Source: CAYVFC01 sp964450715 (GTDB lineage: Bacteria > Myxococcota_A > Polyangia > Polyangiales > JAFGIB01). From it: DNA of 64,000 nt. Positions within the stretch are counted from its first letter, which is position 1. Each line of letters opens with the position of its first letter. The position numbers and the translations under genes were made by a program. Below the pieces are notes generated by a model, which did no database searches, was not told where the DNA came from, and was given only the letters and a program-made list of their open reading frames with translations. This document shows, one piece after another, positions 53,744-63,600 of the stretch. Where the stretch lies: NCBI GenBank assembly GCA_964450715.1, contig CAYVFC010000016.1:21967-85966 (forward strand), given 5' to 3'.

Positions 53744-55429
53744 ATGAAACAAGCGGGTTCGAGGTTCGTGCTGTGGGTAGTACTGGTATCGGCGCTGGTG
53801 GGGTTGGCGGCGGCGGGCTGCTCGGACGACGACGACGACGGCACGGGCGACGGGGCCGCAGACGCCTCGGTAGGCGGGACCGGCGGCGGCGGCGCAGGCA
53901 CGGGCGGCGACGGCGCCGGAGAGCTGCCGGAGTGCGAGGGCGGAGAGCCCGACCCGCAGACCTGCCTGGCCTGCGTCCGGCAGGGGCTGTTGCAGGGCAA
54001 GATCGAGGGAGAGACCTGCGAGTACCTCGGTATACCCTATGCAAAGCCGCCCGTGGGCGAGCTGCGCTGGACCGCACCCGAGCCGGCGGACGGCTGGTCG
54101 GGAATCCGGGAGGCGACCGCCTATGGCGCCACCTGCGTGCAGGGGGGGTTCGGCGGTCTACTGGCCGGCGAGGGCGAGAAGAGCGAGGACTGCCTCTTCC
54201 TCAACGTGTGGACGCCGGTCGCGCCGCCCGCCGAGGCCTTGCCGGTCATGGTGTTCGTCCATGGGGGCGGGTATACCAGCGGGACCACCAGCACCTATCC
54301 CGCCTACGGGCTCTCCGAGAAGGGGCCGGTGGTGGTGGCGAGCATGAACTACCGGCTGGCCGCGCTGGCCTTCTTCGCCCATCCCGATCTGGACGCCGAG
54401 CGCCCGGACGCCCCCTCCGGCTCGGACGGCATCCGCGACCAGCAGCTGGCCATGCAATGGGTGCAGGACAACATCGCCGCCTTTGGCGGCGACCCGGGCA
54501 ACGTGACCCTGTTCGGCGAGTCGGCCGGCTCCTCCTCGGTCTGCATCCACATGGTCTCGCCGCTGAGCAGCGGCCTGGCCCGGCGCTTCATCATGGAGAG
54601 CGGCACCTGCCTGAGCCGCGTGAGCAGCGGCATCGCGCCCACTACCAGCCAGGACATGTACGCCCTGACCGAGCTGATGGCCGACGAGCTCTGCCCGGAC
54701 GCGGCCGACCCGCTGGCCTGTCTAAGGGCGCTGCCGGCCGAGGACATCATGACCTGGACGCCTCCGGTCAGCGGGGACGGGTCCGAGATGACGCTGGACT
54801 GGAGGCCGGTGGTCGAGGGCGCGGGCGGAGTGCTGCCCGAGCATCCGAACGCGCTGATCGAAAGCGGCAACTACAACCAGGGCGAGGTCATCATCGGCAG
54901 CAACCTGAACGAGTACGGTCTGTTCGAGCTGATGCGGGGCGGCGCCCGGACCATGGAAGAGCTGCGCTCGCGCGTCGAATCCGCCTTTGGCGAACGGGCC
55001 GAGGAGGTGCTGGCGGTCTACGCCCCGGACGATAGCATCGACCCGCGCCAGACCTACATCGACCTGCAAACGGACATCAGCTTTCGCTGCGGATCTCGCG
55101 CGCTGGCCCGCATGGTGAGCGAGGACGGCAACCCGGTCTATCTCTACTCCTTCGAACAGGGGCTGGCGGTACACGCCGCCGAGCTTCCCTTTGTCTTTTA
55201 CCCCGCCCTGGTGGTGCCCGAGGACGAGGTTGCCCTGGCCGACGCCATGCAGGAGTACTGGACCCGTTTTGCCGTGGACGGCGATCCCAACAGCGGGGGA
55301 CTGGTCGAGTGGCCCGTCTACGACGTGACCGGCGACCGGCACCTGATCCTGGCCGACCCGATCTCGACGGGCAGCGCCTGGCGCGAGGCCGAGTGCGACT
55401 TCTGGGATAGCTATCTGGCAAGCCTGTAG
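53744..55429 (+). CDS. Carboxylesterase type B lipoprotein
   Basis: A 561-residue lipoprotein; ATG behind CAGGAGGTCAG. Lipobox AAAGC (Cys26), then an Asp run and a Gly-rich linker. The catalytic domain follows the COesterase pattern: GIPYAKPPVGELRW, EDCLFLNVWTP, oxyanion HGGGY, and FGESAGSSS with Ser260. A Glu in SNLNEYGLF and a His in LAVHAAELPF are likely triad members. An extracellular or periplasmic esterase of unknown substrate. The next sequence downstream is an esterase fragment in the same frame after the stop. Confidence 0.93.
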   Translation: MKQAGSRFVLWVVLVSALVGLAAAGCSDDDDDGTGDGAADASVGGTGGGGAGTGGDGAGELPECEGGEPDPQTCLACVRQGLLQGKIEGETCEYLGIPYAKPPVGELRWTAPEPADGWSGIREATAYGATCVQGGFGGLLAGEGEKSEDCLFLNVWTPVAPPAEALPVMVFVHGGGYTSGTTSTYPAYGLSEKGPVVVASMNYRLAALAFFAHPDLDAERPDAPSGSDGIRDQQLAMQWVQDNIAAFGGDPGNVTLFGESAGSSSVCIHMVSPLSSGLARRFIMESGTCLSRVSSGIAPTTSQDMYALTELMADELCPDAADPLACLRALPAEDIMTWTPPVSGDGSEMTLDWRPVVEGAGGVLPEHPNALIESGNYNQGEVIIGSNLNEYGLFELMRGGARTMEELRSRVESAFGERAEEVLAVYAPDDSIDPRQTYIDLQTDISFRCGSRALARMVSEDGNPVYLYSFEQGLAVHAAELPFVFYPALVVPEDEVALADAMQEYWTRFAVDGDPNSGGLVEWPVYDVTGDRHLILADPISTGSAWREAECDFWDSYLASL

Positions 55430-55831
55430 AGAAAGGGAGAGGACGATCTGATCCGCTGGGTAGGCGAGGATGTCCCGCCGCCGCACGCCGATCGAATCGA
55501 GCTCGAGGGAACGGCCGACGACGCCAGCGCAGTACTGCGCGACGAGCACGGAAACGCGCTCGGCGGTTTACGGACCACCACCCTGGACGTCCCGGTGGCC
55601 ACCCACCAGGCGCTCAACACCGGCGAGGGTATCCCGGGCCTGGGCGACTGCCTGGTGTTCGGCAGCCAGGTCGATTTTACGGGAGAGAAGCTGGCTTCGC
55701 TGTACGGCGACCGGACCGGCTACCAGCAACAGGTCGAGCAGCGCCTCGAAGAGCTCATCGACCAGGGGTGGTTTCTGGAGGAATTCGCCGACGAGATCCG
55801 TAGCGCGGCGGCGGAATTCGAGGGATTTTGA
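55430..55831 (+). pseudogene. C-terminal fragment of an Abhydrolase_10-like protein
   Basis: Directly after the stop of the carboxylesterase, and in the same frame, the sequence reads WVGEDVPPPHADRI and VPVATHQALNTGEGIPG, then LGDCLVFGSQVDF and LASLYGDRTGY. These motifs match the C-terminal end of alpha/beta-hydrolase-domain (PF20091) proteins, not carboxylesterase type B. The catalytic N-terminal part is absent. GTG at 55595 could give a 78-residue peptide but has no good ribosome site. Probably a deletion scar joining two unrelated esterase genes. Confidence 0.65.
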
Positions 55832-55975
55832 AAGGGTCGAGTCCGGATCGGAGCCAGAGGAGCCAATCGCGAGAAGGTCGGTTACACTCGGGACATGCAA
55901 ACCATCGATTCCTCTGTCGGACCTCGGACTGCTCGCGGGAGACGGTCCTGATAGCTCGGCAATGGACGAGACTTA

Positions 55976-56003
55976 GTCAAGATATGTCATGACTTGTCTT
56001 GAC
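55976..56003. promoter_or_regulatory. Operator-like palindrome for toxin-antitoxin operon
   Basis: A symmetric 28-bp site: GTCAAGA, 4 nt, TCATGA, 4 nt, TCTTGAC. Both outer arms are exact inverted repeats and the centre is itself a palindrome. It overlaps the -35 element of the antitoxin gene, as expected for an autoregulated toxin-antitoxin operator. Confidence 0.7.
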
Positions 56004-56027
56004 AACGCGCTACCGCCGGGCGATACT
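55999..56027 (+). promoter_or_regulatory. Sigma70-type promoter of antitoxin-doc operon
   Basis: TTGACA (55999-56004), a 17-nt spacer, then GATACT (56022-56027). Transcription should start about 7 nt later, at or next to the ATG at 56034, so the mRNA may be leaderless. Confidence 0.6.
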
Positions 56028-56033
56028 ATATCT

Positions 56034-56249
56034 ATGTCGGAGATGATGAAGTTCAGCTCCAAGATGGATCCGGCTGTGCTCCAGGAGCTTCGCGAGTATG
56101 CCCGGGCCAACGACCGCACGGTGGCCTCGGTGCTGAACGAGGCCGCGGCCGAGTACCTGGCCCGCGAACAGGTTCGACCCGTTTTTCGCCGCGCGGCGGA
56201 CGAGATCATGGACGCCCATGCCGAGTTGCTGAAGCGGCTGGCGCGCTGA
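56034..56249 (+). CDS. Antitoxin of Doc-type toxin-antitoxin pair
   Basis: A 71-residue protein starting at ATG 56034 (a second ATG at 56046 is possible). MKFSSKMDPAVLQELREYARANDRTVASVLNEAAAEYL resembles a ribbon-helix-helix DNA-binding domain; a charged C-terminus with FRRAADEIMDAHAELL would bind the toxin. It is followed after seven bases by doc. It probably binds the palindrome at 55976-56003 to repress the operon. Confidence 0.8.
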   Translation: MSEMMKFSSKMDPAVLQELREYARANDRTVASVLNEAAAEYLAREQVRPVFRRAADEIMDAHAELLKRLAR

Positions 56250-56256
56250 GCGGCCC

Positions 56257-56637
56257 GTGAAAAGAACCGTCTTTCCGACGCTGCAGGAGGTCCTGTACCT
56301 GCACTCCCGGTTGATCGAGCGTTTCGGCGGAGAGACGGGAGTCCGCGACCCGGGCGCCATCGAGAGCGCGCTTTACCGCCCCCGCTCGGGCTACTACGCC
56401 ACGCTGGCCGAGCAGGCGGCCGCCCTGCTGCAGAGCCTGGCCCGCAACCATCCCTTCGTCGACGGAAACAAGCGGGTCGCCTTTGCCACCTGTGCCGTCT
56501 TCCTGCGGCTCAACGGATACCAGATGGAAGTCAGCGCGAAACCGGCCGAGCGCTTCCTGGTGCAGCGAGTGATAACGGTCCATACGGAGGCGAAGGAAAT
56601 CGCCGCGTGGATCGAGAATACGCTACGCGAGGTGTGA
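56257..56637 (+). CDS. doc: Death-on-curing (Doc) Fic-family toxin
   Basis: A 126-residue Fic-fold protein starting at GTG. The Doc motif HPFVDGNKR is intact, as are LQEVLYLHSRLIERFGG and VRDPGAIESAL at the N-terminus. Doc toxins phosphorylate elongation factor Tu and stop translation, and the upstream antitoxin neutralises them. Length and motif order are normal for the family. Confidence 0.92.
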   Translation: MKRTVFPTLQEVLYLHSRLIERFGGETGVRDPGAIESALYRPRSGYYATLAEQAAALLQSLARNHPFVDGNKRVAFATCAVFLRLNGYQMEVSAKPAERFLVQRVITVHTEAKEIAAWIENTLREV

Positions 56638-56651
56638 GGGCCAGATTTCTC

Positions 56652-56695
56652 GCTACGCTCGAAATGACAACAGTAGGGCTACGCTCGAAATGACA
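56652..56695. repeat. 18-bp direct repeat after doc
   Basis: GCTACGCTCGAAATGACA occurs at 56652-56669 and again at 56678-56695, 26 bp apart start to start. It lies between the doc stop and the convergent ppsR gene. Confidence 0.7.
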
Positions 56696-56706
56696 GAACG
56701 AACCGT

Positions 56707-57570
56707 TCACCGATTGTCCGGCGACGAAGGCGGCGACTTGCGGCGTATACCGACGGTGTTGAGGATCTCCAGCGAGATCTCCTCGATGGCGCGCCAGGTC
56801 ACGTTCACCACCGGGATATCGAGGTCGCGGAACAGCGAGAGACAGAAACGGATCTCGCGCCGGATCTCGTCCACGTCGGCGTAGGGCCGTATGCTCTGCC
56901 GGTCTCCGTGGGAGCCGACCAGGACCTGGGAGCGCTCGGTGCGCACCCCGGTCAAGACGTCAGCCTCCATGATGAGCCCGACCAGCCTTCTACGCCGTAT
57001 ACCTTCCAGACGGCCCAGCAGCATCTCCTCCATCGCCTCCTCGGCGATGATGGGGATGTTGGCCACCTTGATGTGATGGTTGCAGGCCAAATAAATGCTG
57101 ATCGGGGTCTTGCAGGTGCGCGAGGGGCCGAGCAGGATGATATCGGCCTGGTCGAGCTGGTGCCCGGCGCCGTCGTCGTGTCCCACGGTGAAGCCGATGG
57201 AATCGACCCGCTGGTAGTAACGGTCGTCCACCCGCTGCCTGAGGCCGGGCTCGTACTCGGGGTGAAAGCCCAGGAACTTTTCGATGGTGGAGAGCATGGG
57301 GGCGAGCATGTCCAAATAGAGGATGTCGCGCTTGCTCAACGTCCCTTGCGTATACTTGCGCAGATCCCCGGCCACGATGGAGAAGATCACGAGAAAATCG
57401 CTGTCCAGGCCGTCCAGGATCTCCCGTATTTGCCGGCGCGAGCTGATCCGGGCGTAGACGTTCTCCAGCCTTACCTCGATGGGGTGGCGCGCGTACTGGG
57501 CCAGCACCCCTTCCATCAGGCGCCGTGAGGTATAGCCCGTGCCGTCGGAAATGATGACGATCTTCTTCAT
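56707..57570 (-). CDS. ppsR: Pyruvate,water dikinase regulatory protein (Kinase-PPPase family)
   Basis: A 287-residue bifunctional kinase/pyrophosphorylase of the DUF299 family (PF03618). It opens IVIISDGTGYTSRRL and has the P-loop LGPSRTCKTPISIYLAC (family: GxSRxxKTP) and HDDGAG. It inactivates PEP synthase by ADP-dependent phosphorylation and reactivates it by phosphate-dependent dephosphorylation. No ppsA lies nearby. It could instead be a PPDK regulator; the two groups are hard to separate by eye. Confidence 0.88.
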   Translation of the reverse strand: MKKIVIISDGTGYTSRRLMEGVLAQYARHPIEVRLENVYARISSRRQIREILDGLDSDFLVIFSIVAGDLRKYTQGTLSKRDILYLDMLAPMLSTIEKFLGFHPEYEPGLRQRVDDRYYQRVDSIGFTVGHDDGAGHQLDQADIILLGPSRTCKTPISIYLACNHHIKVANIPIIAEEAMEEMLLGRLEGIRRRRLVGLIMEADVLTGVRTERSQVLVGSHGDRQSIRPYADVDEIRREIRFCLSLFRDLDIPVVNVTWRAIEEISLEILNTVGIRRKSPPSSPDNR

Positions 57571-57697
57571 CGCACCAGCATAACCGAACCGGGCGGGTAA
57601 TTGATAATGAGCACATCTGAAAATGCTCGGTCCGGATTGACGAGATGTGCTCTAGGTTGAATCCGCACCGCGAGCGCGGTAATCACCGGAGAACTAC

Positions 57698-60622
57698 ATG
57701 GGCATCGAGAGGCACTTCCTGGGAGAGCCAGGCCCGTTTCTGCCGCGGGTGGCCGAATTCGTCTGCCGGCGCTTTTCCGCGGGCCGGGCTCTGGATCTCT
57801 CGGGCGCGCTGCTGGTGACCCCCTCGGGCCGCTCGAACCGGAGGCTTCTGGAGCTTTTGATCGAGCAATGCTCGGGCCGAGAGGGCCGGCCGCCGCTGTT
57901 GCTGAGCCCTCCGGAGATCATCACCGCGGGCCAGTTGCCCGAGCGGCTCTACCGGAGCCAGCCGGGGGAGCAGCCCCTGGAAGGGCTGCGGGCGCTTTTA
58001 TTACGCGTAAAGACCCTGCGCGAGGCCGGGCCGGAGACCATGGCGCGCTTGGTGCGCCACCCGCCCGACCCGGACGATCTGCCGGGCTGGTCGGCACTGG
58101 CCGCTCGCTTCGAACAGCTGGCCATGGATCTGGCTCGCTTTGATCTGACCGTGGGCGATCTTCCGGAAAGGGTACAGGGCGCTCCGGGCACAGCCGAGCG
58201 ACTAGAGGCGCTGGCGGCGCTGGAGGAGGGCTACCGCAAGGCGCTTCGCGGTCTGGGAGCGGTCGACACCATCGAGGCGCGTTTCCGGGCGCTACGCGAA
58301 GGCCGCTGCTTCGCGGACAAGCACCTGGTGCTGGTGGCCGTCTCCGACCTGGGCAGCAACCTGGCCGCCATGCTGCGCCAGGCCGCGGCGGCCGAGCCCG
58401 CGCCGGCCGAGATCACGGTGATCGTCCAGGCGGCGCCCGAGCACCAAGCCGGGTTCGACGAGCTGGGGGGCTTCCGGGTCGACTATTGGAGCCGGCAGCA
58501 GGTACCGCTTCAGGATCGACAGATCAGCCTGGTGGAGCGCGCCACCGAGCAGCCCGGCCGCGTGGTCGAGCTCATCGCGGAGACGAATAGAGACTTGAAA
58601 TGGACGGCCGACCAGATCAGCGTGGGGCTGGGCGACGAGGAGGGCTCGGCCCTGCCCGTGCGCCGTGGGCTCGAGCTGGTGGGCGCCCCTGCCCACCGCG
58701 CGGCCGGCGAGCCCGTCTCCCACTCCGGGCCGGCCTGGCTGCTCGAAGCGCTGGCCGAGCTCTCCCGCCACGGGCGGCCCGCGGCGCTGGCCGAGCTGCT
58801 GCGCCACCCCGATCTCGATCGATATCTCGAACGATCTGCGCCCTCCGGGCGTGCGAATCCCGGCACCGCCAAGACGCGGAAGCCAGAGGCGGCGGACGAC
58901 CGGATCACCCTGCTCGACCGATACCAGGCCGACCATTTGCAGGAACGGCTGGGTGAGAGCTGGCTCGGCGACCTGGACCGCACAACGGGCGAGAGCCGGA
59001 TGCCCGACAGGTTGATGGAACTATTCGGCCAGGTTCGAAACCTGTTGCCGGCCGATCCGGCCGAGCAACGGCCGATCCATACCTGGGTCGAGCCCATCAC
59101 CCGGGTGCTGGCCGAGGTTTACGGAGAGCGGGTGCTGGACAGCTTCCAGCCCGACGACGCGCGGCTGATCGAGAGCCTGAAGAAGCTCCGGCAATCGCTG
59201 GAAGAGCTAGGCGCACTCGCGGGCACGTTCGATCCGTGGCTCCCGCGGGTCGATTTCGCCGAAGCCGTGGGCTTCTTACTGCAGCTGCTCGAAGGCGAGA
59301 AGATCCGCGAGCTCCACACCGGCCCGGCGGTGGAGCTGCTGGGCTTGCTGGAGCTCGGGCTGGACGACGCGCCGCTTCTCATCATCACCGACATGAACGA
59401 GACGCTGGTGCCCACCTCGCGGCGGGCCGACCCTTTCCTGCCCGACTCAGTACGGGCGAGGCTGGCCCTGGAAGACGACCGCCGCCGCTACGCCCGCGAT
59501 CTGATGCGGCTGGTAGCGGTGCTCGCCGGCCACGAGCAGGTCAGGGTCATCGTGCCGCGCCGGGACCGCGACAACAACCCGCTCAGTCCCAGCCGCCTGC
59601 TACTGGCCTGCGACGATCGCACGCTGGTGCGGCGGGTGCGAGATTTCTACGACGAGCGGCGGGCGGCCCCGGCGCTTCCCTCGCTGCTCATACCGGGCCG
59701 CGAAGATCTTTTTGACATCCCCTATCCGGAGCCGCCGAACGAGCCGCTCGACCGGCTCTCGGTCACCTCCTTCAACGACTACCTGGCCTGCCCCTACCGC
59801 TTCTACCTCAAGCGCATCTGCCGGCTTCAGAGCATCGACGACCGCTTCCGTGAGCTGGAGGCCACGCATTTCGGCAACCTGGCCCACGCCGTGCTGGAGA
59901 GCTTTGGACGCGAGGGACCGATCGGCTCCACCGAAAGCGGGCCGATCGCCGAGTTTCTGCTGGAGCGGCTCGACGCCCAGGCCCGGCAGTTTTTCGGTCC
60001 GAGCCGCCGCGCCGCCATCGAGCTACAGCTCCGGCGCCTGCGCATGCGGCTCGAGCGCTTCGCCTCCCATCAGGCCCTGCTGACGCGCGAGGGTTGGCGG
60101 ATCGAGCGCGATCTGGTCGAGGCGCGCTTCGAGCGCTCACTCGACGTCGACGGCGAGCGCTTCACCATCCACGGCAAGATCGACCGCGTCGACCGGCACC
60201 CGGAGAGGGGTTACCGCATCCTCGACTACAAGACGAGCGAGAGCGGCAAGGCACCCGAGCTCTGCTACGACGCAAAGGTCGAGCGAGGCTTTCGCTGGAA
60301 CGATCTGCAGCTTCCCCTGTACCGCTTCATCGCCGAGGCGCGCCAGGTAGCCGGGCCGGTAGAGCTCGGCTACTTCAACCTGCCGGCCGATGCCGAGGAT
60401 GCCCGAGGCGGGGTCTGCCTCGCCTCCTGGGAGGTTGAGGCGCTGGCACAAGCGGACCAGGAGCGCGACGCGATTATCCGGTCTATCCGCCAGGGCGTTT
60501 TCTGGCCTCCTAATCCGCCGCCCGCCTGGCCCGACGGCCTGGAGGGCATCTGCGGCGACGCCGTGGCAGGGCGCGAGGGTAAGATCGCCGCCGCCGGTGC
60601 GCGCAATAGAGGGCAGGGATGA
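57698..60622 (+). CDS. addB: AddB-like PD-(D/E)XK nuclease subunit
   Basis: A 974-residue protein. The C-terminal RecB-type nuclease (about 680-960) has TSFNDYLACPYRFYLKRIC, GKIDRVD, and YRILDYKTS followed by LQLPLYR, the GxxDR, DYKT and QLxxY motifs. The N-terminal part is the inactive helicase-like scaffold of AddB. It resects double-strand ends with AddA. Its stop overlaps the addA start by four bases (ATGA). The ATG at 57698 has a CGGAG site upstream. Confidence 0.88.
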   Translation: MGIERHFLGEPGPFLPRVAEFVCRRFSAGRALDLSGALLVTPSGRSNRRLLELLIEQCSGREGRPPLLLSPPEIITAGQLPERLYRSQPGEQPLEGLRALLLRVKTLREAGPETMARLVRHPPDPDDLPGWSALAARFEQLAMDLARFDLTVGDLPERVQGAPGTAERLEALAALEEGYRKALRGLGAVDTIEARFRALREGRCFADKHLVLVAVSDLGSNLAAMLRQAAAAEPAPAEITVIVQAAPEHQAGFDELGGFRVDYWSRQQVPLQDRQISLVERATEQPGRVVELIAETNRDLKWTADQISVGLGDEEGSALPVRRGLELVGAPAHRAAGEPVSHSGPAWLLEALAELSRHGRPAALAELLRHPDLDRYLERSAPSGRANPGTAKTRKPEAADDRITLLDRYQADHLQERLGESWLGDLDRTTGESRMPDRLMELFGQVRNLLPADPAEQRPIHTWVEPITRVLAEVYGERVLDSFQPDDARLIESLKKLRQSLEELGALAGTFDPWLPRVDFAEAVGFLLQLLEGEKIRELHTGPAVELLGLLELGLDDAPLLIITDMNETLVPTSRRADPFLPDSVRARLALEDDRRRYARDLMRLVAVLAGHEQVRVIVPRRDRDNNPLSPSRLLLACDDRTLVRRVRDFYDERRAAPALPSLLIPGREDLFDIPYPEPPNEPLDRLSVTSFNDYLACPYRFYLKRICRLQSIDDRFRELEATHFGNLAHAVLESFGREGPIGSTESGPIAEFLLERLDAQARQFFGPSRRAAIELQLRRLRMRLERFASHQALLTREGWRIERDLVEARFERSLDVDGERFTIHGKIDRVDRHPERGYRILDYKTSESGKAPELCYDAKVERGFRWNDLQLPLYRFIAEARQVAGPVELGYFNLPADAEDARGGVCLASWEVEALAQADQERDAIIRSIRQGVFWPPNPPPAWPDGLEGICGDAVAGREGKIAAAGARNRGQG

Positions 60623-63600
60623 GCGTCGAGCGCCCCCCGCTGTCGCCGCACCTGGTCATCCGCGCCTCGGCCGGATCGGGCAAGACCTACCGGCTTACCA
60701 CGCGCTACCTGGAGCTGCTGCGAGCGCTGCCCGACGGCACGGGCCCCGAGGCCATCCTGGCCACCACCTTCACCCGCAAGGCCGCGGGAGAGATCCTGGG
60801 CCGCATCTTCAACCGCCTGGCCGAGGCGGCAGAGAATCCGGAGAGCTTGCGCGAGCTCGAGGGGGATATCAAGCGCGAGGCAGGCGGGCCATCGCAACCG
60901 CTCGATGCCGAACAGTGCGTGGCGCTGCTGCGCAAGCTGGCCGAGAACCTGCACCGCGTAGCCGTGGGCACCATCGACAGCTTTTTCAACCGGGTGGCGC
61001 AGAGCTTTCCCTTCGAGCTCGATCTCCCGGTCGACTGCCGCCTGGCCGGTGAGGGCGAGGCGGTGGAAGAGCAGTTGAGAGACGATGCGGTGGACGCGCT
61101 GCTGGAGAGCGGCCGGCAAGAGGCGCGCGCGCTGCTGGAGACGCTTCTGCTGCAGCAGCAACCCGGCCGGGCGAGCCGCTCGGTGGCGGCCAAACTCTCG
61201 GGCCTGGTGGGAAGCCTTTACAGAATATATCTGGAAGCGCCCGAGCCGGAGTGCTGGAGCGCGCTACAGGTTCCCGTGGCCCCGGGCGAGCAAGAGCTCG
61301 GGCGTATGATAAGCGCCCTGGCCGTTCTCGAACCCGATCTGCCGCGCACCAAGGCGGGGAAGCCCAGCTCCGGCTGGAGAAAAGCGTGGGAACAGATCCT
61401 GCGGGATTGCCGCGAAGGCCTCTGGCAGCAGGCGGCCGAACGGGGCCTTGTCGCCAAGGTGGTCAGTGGAGAGGCGTCGTACTACAAGCTTCCCATCAGC
61501 GATGCCTGGCGCGAGCCCTGCCAGGTCATCGCGCGCCAGGCCGCCTTCGAGGTGCTGGGGCAGCTGCGCGAGCGCACCCTTTCGGCTTACCAGCTTCTGC
61601 AACAATACGACGGCCACTACCGGCGGCTGCAGCGTCGACAGGGGGTGGTCACCTTCAACGATGTCACGCGGCGGCTGGCCCGCGATCTGCCCGCGCTGGG
61701 GGACGAGGTGGTGAGCGACCTCTACTACCGGCTGGACGGGCGCATCTCCCATATTCTGGTCGACGAGTTCCAGGACACCAGCATCGACCAGTGGTCGGTG
61801 CTGAACCCGCTGGTCGACGAGGTGGTCTCCACGGGCGACCGTACCAGGTCCTATTTCTGCGTGGGCGACACCAAGCAGTCCATCTACGGCTGGCGGGGGG
61901 GCTGCTCAGAGCTGTTCGACAGGGTGGCGAGCCTCTACGCAGAGCGCGGTTTACAGCAACAGTCGCTCAACGTGAGCTATCGCTCCTCTCCCCTGGTGCT
62001 GCAGGCGGTCAACCGAGCCTTTAGCTCCATGCAGGAGAACTGCCTGCTTCAGGACGTCCCGGAGACGGCCGAACGCTGGGACGCGGAGTTCGCACCGCAC
62101 CGGGCGGTCGAGAAGAACGAACGGATACCCGGATACGTCCGGTACATGACCACGGTAGCAGCGGGCGGCGCCGGGCAATTCGCGGACGACTCGCCCGGCG
62201 AGGACAGCGAGCCCGACGAGCCGGACGACGCCGCGCCGGCCGCCACCGGCGGCCACGAGGATTTCGTGGCCGAACAGATCGAGACCATCTGCGCCTCTTC
62301 TCCCGGCCGGTCGGTGGGTATCCTGGTGCGCTCGCACGACATGGCCCGAAAGCTCCTGCACGCCCTGGACAGCCGCGGCGTTAGAGCCAGCGGCGAGGGC
62401 GGAAACCCGCTCACCGACACAGCGGCGGTCAACGCCGTGCTCTCCGCCATCCTGCTGGCCGACCACCCGGGCGACAGCGCAGCGGCCTTTCACCTGGCGC
62501 ACAGCCCACTGGGCCCGATCACGGGGCTCGGCCCGGACGACAACGCCGCCCGGGCGGCGGTGGTTTCGCGGGCCATTCGCGCCCGGTTGCTCGAGCGCGG
62601 CTACGCGAGCGTGATCGCCGGCTGGACGCGCGAGCTCGCGCCCGGTTGCGACCGGCGCTCGCTGTTGCGGCTGGTACAGCTCACCGTGCAGGCCGACGGC
62701 TATGATGCCGAGCGCACCTTGCGCCCGGCCGATTTTGTCGCGGCCATGAAGAGCGTCCGCGTGGAGCAGCCCACCAGCGCACCGGTCCGGGTCATGACCA
62801 TACACGCGGCCAAGGGGCTGGAGTTCGACATCGCAGTGCTGCCCGAGCTTCACACCGGCTGGCGGGCCGACTTGAGCTGGGTGGTCGAGCGCGCCGAGCC
62901 GGCAGGGCCGGTCACCGGTGTCTTTCACTCGGACGCGCGCAGAGCGCGCTACAGCCCGCAGCTCGAGCGGGCGCGGCACCAGCAGCTCGCCCGCGAGCGC
63001 TTCGAGGATCTGTGCACGCTCTACGTGGCCATGACCCGCGCCAAAAACGCGCTTTATCTGCTGGCGCCCGCCTTCAAGCTGAACCGCGACGGCTCGCTCG
63101 GCAAGCGCAAGAGCTCGGCCGCGCTGCTATTGCAGCAACTGGTCGCCGACCCTGCCGAGCGACTACGGGCGGCGCAACCCGAACAGGCGCTCTACGAGAT
63201 CGGCGACCCGAACTGGGCCGACGCCCTGCAGCAGCCTACCGCTGCCGCCACCGACGACCTCCCGCCCCTGGCCGGCCCCGTGGTGCGCGAGAGCAGGCGG
63301 CCGGTGCGCTCCTTTGCCGTGGTTGCCCCCTCCTCGCTCGAGTCCGCCGGCACGGTCACCGGCCGCGATCTGCTGGGCCTGGGCGCGGAAGAGGGCCGCC
63401 GCTACGGCTCCCTCATGCACGCCTGGCTCGAACAGGTCGAATACCTCGATCAAGAAGGCGGCGTGCCAGACGACTGCCTGCTGATCGAGATCGCCGCCCG
63501 GGAAGCGCCGGGCGCCGCCGAACAATGGCTTGCGGAACGCCTGGCCGAGTTCCGCCAGATTCTGCGCCGCCCGGCCATCGCCGAAAAGCTGCGCCGCGGA

